DNA from: Chitinophagaceae bacterium 26-R-25
GTDB taxonomy: Bacteria; Bacteroidota; Bacteroidia; Chitinophagales; Chitinophagaceae
DNA: 64,000 bases
NCBI GenBank assembly: GCA_029906195.1
Contig: JARWSJ010000001.1
Coordinates: 1,488,001-1,552,000 of the forward strand
Direction of reading: 5' to 3'
Positions within the stretch are counted from its first letter, which is position 1. Every line of letters begins with the position of its first letter. The notes beneath the pieces were generated by a model. The model ran no database searches, was not told where the DNA came from, and saw only the letters and a list, made by a program, of their open reading frames with translations. A program made the translations under genes and the position numbers. Below, piece after piece: positions 18,968 through 30,223 of the stretch.

Positions 18968-20161
18968 ATGCTTAACGAAGCAAACAGGGTGCAAGACCTT
19001 TTTAGAAAATATATTGACGGATCAGCTACAGTAGCGGAGTTGGACGAATTAGATGCATATTTGCAGAACGAAGAGAACAACACCACATTCCGGCAATTGC
19101 TCACAGAAGAACTGGAAAACACCGCACCTGCCTCAGTATACGACCAAGAAAGGTGGAACACCGTAATAAAAAGATTTTTGCCGGATGAAAGCTACCCTCT
19201 GCAAACGACCGAAAGAAAACCACGTTCTCTTTTTGCAAGAATTGCAGTAGCAGCAGCGATCGTCATTTCAGCAGGCACGGCCGTTTATTATTTTCAACAT
19301 AATAAATCAACGCCTGCAGCAACACCAATGATCAGTCAGTTTGGCAACGATAAACTGCCCGGTGGCAACAAAGCGACATTGACGCTGGCCAACGGATCAG
19401 TTATCGTACTGGACACCGCTCACAATGGACTTTTGACCGCGCAAAATGGCATAACCATTAAAAAGCTCAGCAATGGCCAGTTGCTGTATGACGCATCAAA
19501 CGTTGCGAATACAGCAGGCGAAAACGCATTTAACACCATTGCAACACCACGCGGCGGACAGTACCAGCTAATATTGCCAGACGGCAGCAAAGTGTGGCTG
19601 AATGCGGCGTCGAGCTTACGTTTTCCGGTTGCGTTCAATAGTAATGAAAGAAAAGTTGCACTGACCGGTGAAGCATATTTTGAAATAGCGCAGAATGCAA
19701 AAGCACCGTTTAAAGTGGATACAAAAAACGGCGAAGTGAATGTGCTCGGCACGAGCTTTAATATCAATGCATATGATAACGAAGCGGCAGAAAAGACAAC
19801 ATTGATAGACGGAAGCGTGAGAGTGAATGTATCAAACAACGCTGTGCTGTTGCAACCTGGTAAACAGTTGCAATACACAAAAGCAACGAAACAATCGACA
19901 GTGAATACAGACGTCGAAATTGACAAAGTGCTGGCATGGAAAAACGGAGAGTTTCAGTTTACAGGAGCAGACATTGCGACAATCATGCGTGAAGTGGAAA
20001 GATGGTATGATGTGGATGTTGTGCTTGAAGGAAATGTTTCCACTGAAGGATTTGTCGGCAAGATTCCACGCAACATGAAACTATCGCAGTTCCTGGAAGT
20101 TCTGGCGCTAACCGATGTTCATTTTAAAATTGAAGAAAAGAAACTGATTGTAACACCATAA
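18968..20161 (+). CDS. FecR family anti-sigma factor
   Basis: A 397-residue inner-membrane signal transducer that relays contact with a SusC-type receptor to an ECF sigma factor. A short cytoplasmic N-terminal part is followed by a membrane segment at about 90-107. The periplasmic FecR domain lies at about 190-290 (PRGGQYQLILPDGSKVWLNAASSLRFP, VLGTSFNINAY), split here only by one continuous run in the protein. A DUF4974 domain covers about 325-396. No sigma gene precedes it, which is unusual. The probable partner is the sigma factor encoded on the other strand at 27091-27696. Its protein is clearly similar to the partial FecR at 62853. Confidence 0.92.
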   Translation: MLNEANRVQDLFRKYIDGSATVAELDELDAYLQNEENNTTFRQLLTEELENTAPASVYDQERWNTVIKRFLPDESYPLQTTERKPRSLFARIAVAAAIVISAGTAVYYFQHNKSTPAATPMISQFGNDKLPGGNKATLTLANGSVIVLDTAHNGLLTAQNGITIKKLSNGQLLYDASNVANTAGENAFNTIATPRGGQYQLILPDGSKVWLNAASSLRFPVAFNSNERKVALTGEAYFEIAQNAKAPFKVDTKNGEVNVLGTSFNINAYDNEAAEKTTLIDGSVRVNVSNNAVLLQPGKQLQYTKATKQSTVNTDVEIDKVLAWKNGEFQFTGADIATIMREVERWYDVDVVLEGNVSTEGFVGKIPRNMKLSQFLEVLALTDVHFKIEEKKLIVTP

Positions 20162-20311
20162 GAAATTAATAATTAATAATTAGTAATTAATAGGGTCGCA
20201 TACATCACAGAATGCGGCTTTCATCTTAAAGACAAAAACCCTTGACGTCGAAAGACAAGGCCTGGTCAAAGTTTCAGAAATATTAATTCTTAATTATTAA
20301 TTATTAATTCG
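20161..20311. repeat. Mirrored ATTAATA heptad element
   Basis: The left arm at 20161-20192 has units ATTAATA/ATTAGTA and starts at the fecR stop codon. The right arm at 20281-20311 is the complementary TTAATTA type. About 88 bp lie between the arms. Together with the antisense RNA at 20347-20430 it fills the gap before susC. Confidence 0.75.
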
Positions 20312-20346
20312 CTCTTAACGCTTGGCTTAACTCATTGTGATACTTG

Positions 20347-20377
20347 AAAAAACCGGCACTGTTGGAGGCGGTGCCGG
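20347..20377 (-). terminator. Intrinsic terminator on the minus strand
   Basis: Read on the minus strand: CCGGCAC, an 11-nt loop, GTGCCGG, then six T. The plus strand has no T run after the hairpin, so it can end only leftward transcription. No protein gene on that strand lies upstream. Confidence 0.8.
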
Positions 20378-20430
20378 CGAAGAATTCAGGTAAAACACAA
20401 TCAACGAAAGACTGCTTATTATTTCACCTA
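20347..20430 (-). ncRNA. Predicted antisense small RNA opposite the susC leader
   Basis: A minus-strand promoter (20438-20468) and a minus-strand intrinsic terminator (20347-20377) frame a transcript of about 84 nt that is antisense to the 5' leader of the SusC gene. Bacteroides utilisation loci controlled by ECF sigma factors are known to carry cis-antisense RNAs near susC (the DonS type), which repress the locus. This one is predicted from sequence alone. Its start is estimated at about 20430. Confidence 0.65.
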
Positions 20431-20437
20431 AACAAAA

Positions 20438-20468
20438 CAAAACTATGCAATTGACTGCACATTGCAAA
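20438..20468 (-). promoter_or_regulatory. Perfect TTTG-N19-TAnnTTTG promoter on the minus strand
   Basis: On the minus strand, TTTG (20465-20468), exactly 19 bp, then TAGTTTTG (20438-20445). Both boxes and the spacing match the Bacteroidota housekeeping promoter exactly. It overlaps the first codons of the longest SusC reading frame and would drive the antisense RNA. Confidence 0.75.
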
Positions 20469-23400
20469 GGAAGGGGTGTGGGTAGAAGTGAACGAAAACA
20501 CCGCGTCCTTTTTACTACCAAAACGAAGTTGATCATGAAGTTTACAGCTATTTTATTATTAGCTGCGTGTTTACAGGTTAGTGCCAGAGGTTTCTCGCAG
20601 CTGGTTTCTATCTCTCAAAAAAATGCATCGCTGCAAACTGTTTTTAAAGAGATCGAAAAACAAACGGGCTACCATTTTTTCTACAAAGAAAACGTACTCC
20701 AACACGCATCTACTGTTACCATTAACGTTAAGAACGCAACGCTGAAACAGGCACTGGACGCATGTTTCAGCAACCAGTCACTTACGTATGGCATTGTTGA
20801 CAAAATAATTGTTGTTAAAAACAAACAAGAGGAGGCTTCTAAAACAGAAGCAGTAAGCGCACCCCAGCCACAGCAGATTGCTGAAGGTATCCGTGTGAAA
20901 GGTGTTGTGAAAGACAATACAGGAAGGCCCATCGCCTCTGTGTCCGTTGTGATCCCCGGCACGCCCCTTGGTTCCATGACCAATACTAACGGAGAATACC
21001 TGATTGACAACGCACCTGAAAACGCACAACTTTTATTTTCCTACATCGGTTTCGAATCACAAACCATCAACATCAGAGGTCGCGCAGTTATCAACGTAAC
21101 GCTTGAACTCGCTAAAGTGGCAATGGACGAGATGGTGGTGATCGGTTATGGCACCACTACGAGACGTTTGAACGCCGGTTCTGTTTCTTCCATCAAATCT
21201 GCAGACATTGCAAAACAAACAATCGACAATCCGCTGACAGCCTTACAGGGCCGCATTCCCGGCATGACCATCACTCAAGATAACGGTTTGCCAGGTGGTG
21301 GCACAAGAGTGCAAATCAGAGGTTTGAATTCTTCAACAGCAGGTACCATTCCTTTATACATTGTTGACGGCGTACCGTTTACCTTGTTCAACGGAGGCCA
21401 GCCTTTCTCCGATGCATTGAACGCATGGGGAACAAGTGGCGCTAACGGAAACGTGAGCCCATTCAGCATGATCGCTCCCGAAGACATCGAACGCATCGAC
21501 GTGTTGAAAGATGCTGATGCCACAGCGATCTACGGCTCAAGAGGAGCAAACGGTGTTGTGTTAATCACTACCAAAAAAGGAAGCAAAGGCAAAACTGCTT
21601 TCAATGTAAACGTGAACAGCGGTATCGCCAAAGTCAATCACTACATACCAATGATGAATACGCCGGAATATCTTGCACTGCGCCGTGAAGCATTTGCTAA
21701 TTCAGGTGTTACACCAACTGCAACGAATGCGAAGGATTTGATGGTGTGGGACACAACAGCATATACGGACTGGCAAAAATGGGCAATTGGAGGAACGGCA
21801 CATTTGACCAACGCTACGGCATCTGTGTCAGGTGGAAATGCGCAAAACTCCTTCCTGTTTAGCTCTACATACAGAAGACAGGGAACCGTTTTCCCCGGCG
21901 ACTTTATCAACAACACACTTTCCAACAGGTTGAACGCAAGCCATAAAAGCGCAGATAATAAATTCAATATCGACGCCAATGTGAACTACACGTACATGAA
22001 CACGAACCTTCCGGCCATTGATTTCAGTACGTTGTATAGTCTTGCACCAAACTATCCGATCTATAACAAAGATGGTTCTTTCAACTTTACTTCTACCAAC
22101 CCGGTAGCGACTCTGTTGAAGAAGTTTAACTCGCAAACCACTAACTTTATCAGCAGCGTAAATATTGGCTACAAGATTTTGCCATCGCTTACCATCAAGG
22201 CAAACCTGGGCTATTCATTGACAAGTTTAGAACAAACAAAAACGAATCCTGCGAGCTCTCAAAACATTTCTTCTACTGCATCGGCAGCAACAAGAGCAGC
22301 AGCGAACAAACTTATTTATGCCAAGAACGACAATACCAACTACATCATTGAACCACAGCTTCAATACAACAATCGTTTAGGAGCAGGCAAGCTGGATCTA
22401 TTGCTGGGTACCACATTCCAGCAGAACAAAGCAAACGGGGTGTATCTTAATGGTTCAGGATTTGCGAGTGAAGCGCTGATCACCTCCATCAGCAGCGCTG
22501 CAACGGTTACTGCCAACTACAGCAACTATTCATTGTACAAATACAACGCAGTTTTTGCAAGAGCAAATTATAACCTGCAAAACAAATACATTGTAGACGG
22601 TACATTCAGAAGAGATGGTTCGTCGCGATTTGGCCCTGATCATCGTTTCGGAAACTTTGGAGCGGTAGGTGCGGCATGGATATTCACCCAGGAGAAATTT
22701 ATGCAACCTGCGCAATTCCTAAGCTTCGGTAAACTGAGAGCAAGCTACGGCATCACCGGTAATGACCAGATCGTTAACTATCTCTACCAGTCGGTGTACA
22801 CCGCAGCATATTCCGGTTATAGCTACCAGGGCACAGGAACACTGGATCAGTACAGCGCAGGAAATCCTAACCTGCATTGGGAGTCTACAAAGAAACTGGA
22901 CATCGCATTGGAACTCGGTTTCCTGAAGGATCGTATTTCACTGAAAGCCGATTTCTATAGAAACCGTTCATCTAATCAGCTGGTAAATATCGCACAGCCT
23001 TTGCAAACAGGCTTTACCTCTTACACGGGCAATCTTGATGCATTGATTCAAAACCAGGGATGGGAGTTTGAGTTGACCACCAACAATATTGCAAGAAAAG
23101 ACTTTAGCTGGACAACATCATTCAACCTTACGCTTAACAAGAACAAACTGGTTTCTTTTCCAGATCTTAAAAGTTCAAGCTATAGCACTACTTACATCAT
23201 TGGTCAGCCGATTGATGTGCAACAATTGTATCACTATCTTGGCCCTGATAAAGCAACAGGCAAGCCAAACTTCCAGGATCAGAACAGCGACGGATCCATC
23301 GCTTATGCAACTGACCGCATTCCGATGAAGGTGGGAACTCCTTACTATGGCGGCTTAACCAACAGCTTTACCTACAAAGGGTTTACGCTTGACTTTACCT

Positions 23401-23864
23401 TCCAGTTCAATCATCGTTACGGCTTCCTGAACAACACGCTGGATGATTACAACGTTGCTTATTATCCTTATGGTTATGGCTATTTCAACCTGAGCAAACC
23501 ACTTGTAACAGAAAGATGGACGCCAACAAACACAACTGCATACTATCCTGCAGCAGGTGTAAACTATGACAGCAAATACTCATTGCTGGCTTCATCCGAT
23601 TATAACTGGGGCAATGCATCTTATATAAAATTCAAAACATTAAGTCTCGGATATAATTTGCCAAAGGCTTTCTTAAGTAAAATAAAACTGTCTTCTGCAT
23701 CGATCTATGCACAGGGGCAAAACTTGTACACCTGGGCAAAACAGAAGTACACCTACGATCCCGAAACCACACAACCGGGAACAGGATCAGGTTTGGGCAC
23801 GGGCAGATACATCGCGTTCCCTCAATTACGTACCATGGTGATAGGACTTAATGTTTCATTCTAA
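20445..23864 (+). CDS. SusC family TonB-dependent transporter with STN domain
   Basis: Outer-membrane importer of 1139 residues that also signals. The longest reading starts at 20445 (MQLTAHCK). A second ATG at 20535 (MKFTAILLL) starts directly at the signal peptide and may be the true start, because the first codons overlap an antisense promoter. From the longer start: signal peptide about 31-52, STN domain about 53-123, carboxypeptidase-regulatory-like domain about 148-225, plug about 233-380 (IRGLNS, IERIDVLKDADATAIYGSRG), then the barrel ending in GLNVSF. The STN domain is the part that contacts FecR-type anti-sigma factors, in agreement with the fecR gene upstream. The substrate is unknown. 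Confidence 0.93.
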   Translation: MQLTAHCKGRGVGRSERKHRVLFTTKTKLIMKFTAILLLAACLQVSARGFSQLVSISQKNASLQTVFKEIEKQTGYHFFYKENVLQHASTVTINVKNATLKQALDACFSNQSLTYGIVDKIIVVKNKQEEASKTEAVSAPQPQQIAEGIRVKGVVKDNTGRPIASVSVVIPGTPLGSMTNTNGEYLIDNAPENAQLLFSYIGFESQTINIRGRAVINVTLELAKVAMDEMVVIGYGTTTRRLNAGSVSSIKSADIAKQTIDNPLTALQGRIPGMTITQDNGLPGGGTRVQIRGLNSSTAGTIPLYIVDGVPFTLFNGGQPFSDALNAWGTSGANGNVSPFSMIAPEDIERIDVLKDADATAIYGSRGANGVVLITTKKGSKGKTAFNVNVNSGIAKVNHYIPMMNTPEYLALRREAFANSGVTPTATNAKDLMVWDTTAYTDWQKWAIGGTAHLTNATASVSGGNAQNSFLFSSTYRRQGTVFPGDFINNTLSNRLNASHKSADNKFNIDANVNYTYMNTNLPAIDFSTLYSLAPNYPIYNKDGSFNFTSTNPVATLLKKFNSQTTNFISSVNIGYKILPSLTIKANLGYSLTSLEQTKTNPASSQNISSTASAATRAAANKLIYAKNDNTNYIIEPQLQYNNRLGAGKLDLLLGTTFQQNKANGVYLNGSGFASEALITSISSAATVTANYSNYSLYKYNAVFARANYNLQNKYIVDGTFRRDGSSRFGPDHRFGNFGAVGAAWIFTQEKFMQPAQFLSFGKLRASYGITGNDQIVNYLYQSVYTAAYSGYSYQGTGTLDQYSAGNPNLHWESTKKLDIALELGFLKDRISLKADFYRNRSSNQLVNIAQPLQTGFTSYTGNLDALIQNQGWEFELTTNNIARKDFSWTTSFNLTLNKNKLVSFPDLKSSSYSTTYIIGQPIDVQQLYHYLGPDKATGKPNFQDQNSDGSIAYATDRIPMKVGTPYYGGLTNSFTYKGFTLDFTFQFNHRYGFLNNTLDDYNVAYYPYGYGYFNLSKPLVTERWTPTNTTAYYPAAGVNYDSKYSLLASSDYNWGNASYIKFKTLSLGYNLPKAFLSKIKLSSASIYAQGQNLYTWAKQKYTYDPETTQPGTGSGLGTGRYIAFPQLRTMVIGLNVSF

Positions 23865-23874
23865 AAAATTGATC

Positions 23875-25221
23875 ATGACACTTACAAAAATATTTACAAC
23901 ATATAAAACACTTTACGCATTGCCGGCATTGCTTCTACTGTCACTGGCATCCTGCGAAAAATTTGTCGATATTCCAAAAGCACCAAATCAACTGCTGGTT
24001 TCGGATGCGTACAAAGAAGATGCCACTGCAATGAGTGCCGTGCTGGCACTGTATAGCAACGCTGTGACAAACAATGTACTTGCAAATGTTACATTCTGCG
24101 GCGGCATAGAATCTGATGAAATGGTGTACAATCAAGCGTCAGATGCCAGCCTGGTAGAATTTCAAAATGCAGCCGTGTCACCAACAAACTCAACGGTGGC
24201 CAACTACTTGTGGGGCTCTACTTACCAGGCCATTGGCAAAGCAAATGTGGCAATAGACGGATTGAACAACTCTACAACACTTACTCCGTCGTTAAAAACA
24301 CAGTTGCTCGGTGAGTGTAAATTCTTCCGTGCGTTCAATTATTTCTATCTCGTAAATTATTTCGGCGATGTTCCACTAGCGCTGAACGCAGATGGTTCTA
24401 AAGATGCCTATTTACCGAGAACAAAATCAGATTCAGTATATGCGCAGATGATGACTGATTTGAAAGATGCTGAGAATTCGCTTCCTGCTGCGTATGCGAA
24501 CAGCCCGCGCACAAGAGTGAATAAATATGCAGCAGCGGCGTTGCTGGCACGTGTGTATCTCTTCAAAAACGATTATACAAATGCGGCAGCAGAAGCCTCC
24601 AAAGTAATCGGCGCAACAGACATATCTTATGGAATGGAACCGGTGGAAACTTCTTTTCTTACTTCAAGCAAAGAAGTTGTTTTGCAAATCGCGACGACCA
24701 GTGCAGCGAGCAACCTGCCAATATTTGGCACAGCCTACATGCAGTCCCAGCAGTTTCAACTTGCGCCAAATTTTACAAACGGATTTGAAGCAGGGGATAA
24801 ACGTAAAACCAACTGGACACAAGGCAGCCTCATCAGCAAATACAAACTCGGCGGCAACGAATACAACATCACACTTCGCCTTGCTGAGCAATACCTGATT
24901 CGTGCGGAAGCAAGAGCACAACTGAATCAATTAAGTGATGCGAAGTCAGATATTGATTCTATCCGTACGAGAGCGGGGCTTGCGCCAACAACTGCATCCA
25001 CTCAACAAGCCATTCTTGATCAAGTGGCAAAAGAAAGAAAGCTTGAATTGTTTGGAGAGTTTGCTCACCGCTGGTTTGATTTAAAAAGGACAGGCAAATC
25101 AACGGAAGTATTGTCTCCGTTAAAACCCGGCTGGAAAGCAACTGCTGTTCTTCAACCCGTTCCTCAAACAGAAAGAACGAAGAACGCTAACCTAACCCAA
25201 AATGAAGGGTACGCTCAATAA
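23875..25221 (+). CDS. SusD/RagB family surface lipoprotein
   Basis: Partner of the SusC encoded 10 bp upstream. The ATG at 23875 is preferred, because an in-frame ATG at 23851 would overlap the susC stop and add residues before the signal peptide. With it the protein has 448 residues and the lipobox SLAS-C puts the lipid cysteine at residue 27. Typical blocks are CKFFRAFNYFYLVNYFGDVPL, split by short variations, and LAEQYLIRAEARAQLN, ERKLELFGEFAHRWFDLKRTG and the C-terminal LQPVPQTE. It is somewhat shorter than the other two SusD proteins in the window. Confidence 0.93.
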   Translation: MTLTKIFTTYKTLYALPALLLLSLASCEKFVDIPKAPNQLLVSDAYKEDATAMSAVLALYSNAVTNNVLANVTFCGGIESDEMVYNQASDASLVEFQNAAVSPTNSTVANYLWGSTYQAIGKANVAIDGLNNSTTLTPSLKTQLLGECKFFRAFNYFYLVNYFGDVPLALNADGSKDAYLPRTKSDSVYAQMMTDLKDAENSLPAAYANSPRTRVNKYAAAALLARVYLFKNDYTNAAAEASKVIGATDISYGMEPVETSFLTSSKEVVLQIATTSAASNLPIFGTAYMQSQQFQLAPNFTNGFEAGDKRKTNWTQGSLISKYKLGGNEYNITLRLAEQYLIRAEARAQLNQLSDAKSDIDSIRTRAGLAPTTASTQQAILDQVAKERKLELFGEFAHRWFDLKRTGKSTEVLSPLKPGWKATAVLQPVPQTERTKNANLTQNEGYAQ

Positions 25222-25241
25222 ACTGCTAATTATTTTCAAGT

Positions 25242-25269
25242 CGTAGTGGTTCATTTTTGAGCCACTACG
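25242..25269. terminator. Hairpin between susD and the TlpA-like gene
   Basis: CGTAGTGGTTCA and TGAGCCACTACG pair with one G-T mismatch around TTTT. There is no T run directly after it, so it may be a partial terminator or a processing hairpin rather than a full stop. Confidence 0.5.
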
Positions 25270-25304
25270 CTAACTATATTTTTTCTTCTCAAAAAAAATA
25301 AAAC

Positions 25305-26786
25305 ATGAAGAAGTACATCATAACGACTGTGGCCGGATTGTCGACGCTTATTGCGTTTCAGGCATCTGCACAGAAAAGTGCAGCCAAAGATTCTACCGAC
25401 GCTTATTACAAACGCTTAGTAAAATCTTCCAATGCGGAGGACAAGGCTTTGCTTGAAAACAAACTGTATGCTTTGCTGAAAACCAACAAAGAAGAGAATT
25501 GGATAACAGCAGGAAATTATTTCTATCAACTAGGAAAAGCAAAAGTTTCTGATTCTATTTTCACCGCACAAAAAGTAAAATTTCCATTGGGTATTGGAAA
25601 AAGAGGAGACGAAGTAACGGCGATATACGACGAAAAAGATCCTGCAAAAAAAGAGGCTGCTTACAAAGCATGGGTGAAAAAATTTCCTGTACCTAAAAAT
25701 ACAGGAACGAACAATATCGTTTACGACTACGCACGCAATGCCGTTGCAATGGCTTACGCAAATGCAGGTAACACGGCGAAGGGTTTAGAATACACCAACA
25801 TGGTTGAAACCAACCTGTGGAAAGGCAATGCATACATGAGCTTGGCAGAAGTTTGCATGAAACAAGGCAATTACAAAGAAGTAGAGTCTCTTTGCAAACG
25901 TACCCTCGAAAGTGTAAATGAGTTTAAGACTTTCCGTAAGAATGAAGAAGGTGCAGGCTTTGCCCGAATTGCTTTTGGTGGTGCAAATGCCATGTACGCG
26001 AAGGCACTGGCTGCCCAGAAGAAATACAATGAGGCATTTCCTTACATCAAAACAGCATATGACAGCAGCGAAAGAGTAAGCCCTGACACCTACCAAACAT
26101 ACGCAGATGTTTTGAGTGCGCTGGACAAAAATAAAGAGGCGCTTGATATCATTAGCCAGGCAACATTAAAGGGCCTTGCGACACAGCCTGTAAAAGAAAA
26201 AACAAAAGCGCTGTATGCAAAAGTTTACGGAAGCGAAGAAGGGTATGATGCATACATTGAAAAGCTGAACAAAGAAATGGTGGCAAAAATGTTGCAGGAA
26301 ATCCCTTCAAAAATGATCAGCAAACCTTCACCACAATTCACATTGAAAGATGTAGACGGCAAAGAGGTTTCGCTTGCAGATTACAAAGGCAAAACGGTAG
26401 TCGTTGATTTTTGGGCAACATGGTGCGGCCCTTGCAAAGCTTCATTTCCTGCCATGCAAATGGCGGTTAACAAATACAAGAACGATACCGATGTTGCATT
26501 CTTGTTTATTCATACATGGGAGAAAGGCGCCGGAGACGCTTCTGCTGCAGCAAAAAAATATGTTACCGATAATCACTACACGTTCGAAGTGTTGATGGAT
26601 TTGAAAGATTCTGCGTCTGGCGAAAACAAAGTAGTATCAGCTTATGGCGTAAATGGTATCCCTTCAAAATTTGTAATCGACAAAGCAGGCAATATCCGTT
26701 TTCATCTTACTGGCTTCGAAGGTGGCAACGATGCAGCGGTAGAGGAACTTTCAGCGATGATTGAGTTAGCGAAGAAGTCTTCATAG
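25305..26786 (+). CDS. TlpA-like thioredoxin-fold protein
   Basis: Exported thiol-disulfide protein of 493 residues with a signal peptide ending at ASAQ. Residues about 25-335 are helical and TPR-like. The thioredoxin domain at about 345-485 has the redox pair C374/C377 in WATWCGPCK and the cis-proline loop GVNGIPSKFVID. It follows susC/susD and precedes a convergent sigma gene. TlpA-like genes also accompany the sigma/FecR pairs at 46158 and 61336, so a link to that uptake system is likely, though its redox substrate is unknown. Confidence 0.88.
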   Translation: MKKYIITTVAGLSTLIAFQASAQKSAAKDSTDAYYKRLVKSSNAEDKALLENKLYALLKTNKEENWITAGNYFYQLGKAKVSDSIFTAQKVKFPLGIGKRGDEVTAIYDEKDPAKKEAAYKAWVKKFPVPKNTGTNNIVYDYARNAVAMAYANAGNTAKGLEYTNMVETNLWKGNAYMSLAEVCMKQGNYKEVESLCKRTLESVNEFKTFRKNEEGAGFARIAFGGANAMYAKALAAQKKYNEAFPYIKTAYDSSERVSPDTYQTYADVLSALDKNKEALDIISQATLKGLATQPVKEKTKALYAKVYGSEEGYDAYIEKLNKEMVAKMLQEIPSKMISKPSPQFTLKDVDGKEVSLADYKGKTVVVDFWATWCGPCKASFPAMQMAVNKYKNDTDVAFLFIHTWEKGAGDASAAAKKYVTDNHYTFEVLMDLKDSASGENKVVSAYGVNGIPSKFVIDKAGNIRFHLTGFEGGNDAAVEELSAMIELAKKSS

Positions 26787-26820
26787 TTCAAGAGAGGTAG
26801 AAAAATACTTTGGGAGCTAA

Positions 26821-27006
26821 GACCTGACAGGTTTTAAAAACCTGTCAGGTCTGGGTCGCAGATAAAATGTTAACACTGAAAGTTTGTACTGATCGCAGAA
26901 GTATAAACACTCTCGCTTGTCATCCCGAGGAACGAGGGATCTGAATCGTGCACTAACGGTCTGTTTGAATAAACACCCAGATCCCCTGTTCCTCGGGATG
27001 ACAAGC
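26821..27006. repeat. ACCTGACAGG hairpin and GTCATCCCGAGG inverted repeat
   Basis: 26821-26851 is a hairpin with GACCTGACAGG arms and an AT loop, also found at 62580-62611. 26915-26943 and 26978-27006 form a 29-bp inverted repeat (two mismatches) containing GTCATCCCGAGGAACGAGG. A second copy of this element is at 40311-40399. They occupy the gap between the convergent TlpA and sigma genes, together with the terminator at 27058-27090. Confidence 0.8.
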
Positions 27007-27057
27007 TGTCTTTTTGTTATTGACTATAACGTCTGAAGAGTGGAACCAGATTAAACC

Positions 27058-27090
27058 AAAACGTCCCGACAATTTATATCGGGACGTTTT
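27058..27090. terminator. Bidirectional intrinsic terminator
   Basis: AAAACGTCCCGA and TCGGGACGTTTT form a perfect 12-bp stem with a 9-nt loop, with A and T runs on either side. It sits between the convergent TlpA-like and sigma factor genes and can serve both. Confidence 0.9.
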
Positions 27091-27696
27091 CTATTTAAGC
27101 GATTTCACAATCATAAAAGTAATCGCCAGCGGAATTTCATTGTTCTTATTCAGGTAATGTCGAATAAACTTCAACGCTTCCACCAATTGATTCTTCACGG
27201 TATTTTTAGAAATGTTCAGCTTATCTGCAATTTGCTCGTGGGTTAAGCCTTCGTGCCTGCTAAGCTTGTAGATCTTTTTTCTTTGCTCAGGCAAGCTTTC
27301 AACAGCTGCCTGTACGAGCGATTCACTTTCTTTTGCAAAAATTTCTTCCTCCGTGACATTACTCACTTTAGCACTTGTGGCGCTCACGTGCAAGATGCGA
27401 CGCGTTTCTGCAACAGCCTTCTTAAAATAATTCAACGTTTTGTTGGTAGCAATTGTGTAGATATATGCCCTGAAATTTTCGACCTGTGTCATCTGCGTCC
27501 TGTTTACCCAAACACTGATAAACACTTCTTGAATGATCTCTTCTGCAAGCGTTTCCGACTTTGTAATTTTTAAAACGAAGGGATAAATACTGCGGTTGTA
27601 ATGATGATAAATAGCACTAAAAGCATGCACGTCGCCCAATGCAACAAGGCTAAGCAGATGCTTTTCATCGGGTAATATTTTGCTGGCTACTATCAT
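27091..27696 (-). CDS. ECF RNA polymerase sigma factor
   Basis: A 201-residue sigma-70 family factor of the Bacteroidota ECF type. The ATG at 27696 is chosen. A longer reading from TTG at 27720 would run through a good TAAATTTG promoter box at 27718-27725. Region 2 is at about 20-90 (YHHYNRSIYPFVLKI, LAEEIIQEVFISVWVN, FRAYIYTIATNKTLNYF). Region 4 is at about 125-185 (LPEQRKKIYKLSRHEGLTHE, LNISKNTVKNQLVEALKFIR). It lacks an adjacent anti-sigma gene and most likely serves the FecR at 18968, at the other end of this locus. Confidence 0.92.
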   Translation of the reverse strand: MIVASKILPDEKHLLSLVALGDVHAFSAIYHHYNRSIYPFVLKITKSETLAEEIIQEVFISVWVNRTQMTQVENFRAYIYTIATNKTLNYFKKAVAETRRILHVSATSAKVSNVTEEEIFAKESESLVQAAVESLPEQRKKIYKLSRHEGLTHEQIADKLNISKNTVKNQLVEALKFIRHYLNKNNEIPLAITFMIVKSLK

Positions 27697-27743
27697 CAAA
27701 TGGGAAATAAATTTACTCAAATTTAATGACAGAAGCGAGGAAG

Positions 27744-27914
27744 AATTGAAAATTGAAAGTTGAAAATGGAAAATGGAGCTGCAGGAACGCAGATTTTCAA
27801 GATTGTCATGATTTGCTATGATTGAAGTAATTAAAACAAATCACAAGAATCATCACCATCATGACCATCTGCGTTCTTCCTCGTTTTCAATTTTCAACTT
27901 TCAATTTTCAATTA
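27744..27914. repeat. Mirrored heptad element with GAACGCAG cores
   Basis: The left heptads at 27744-27776 (ATTGAAA, GTTGAAA, ATGGAAA) mirror the right heptads at 27884-27914. Inner cores start at 27783 (GGAACGCAGATTTTCAAG) and end at about 27877 on the other strand. The two cores have drifted apart but keep the same GAACGCAGAT head. The element fills the gap between the sigma and katG genes. Confidence 0.75.
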
Positions 27915-27915
27915 A

Positions 27916-30201
<2,286 letters not shown>

Positions 30202-30223
30202 TTAAATAACTTATGATTGAGCG

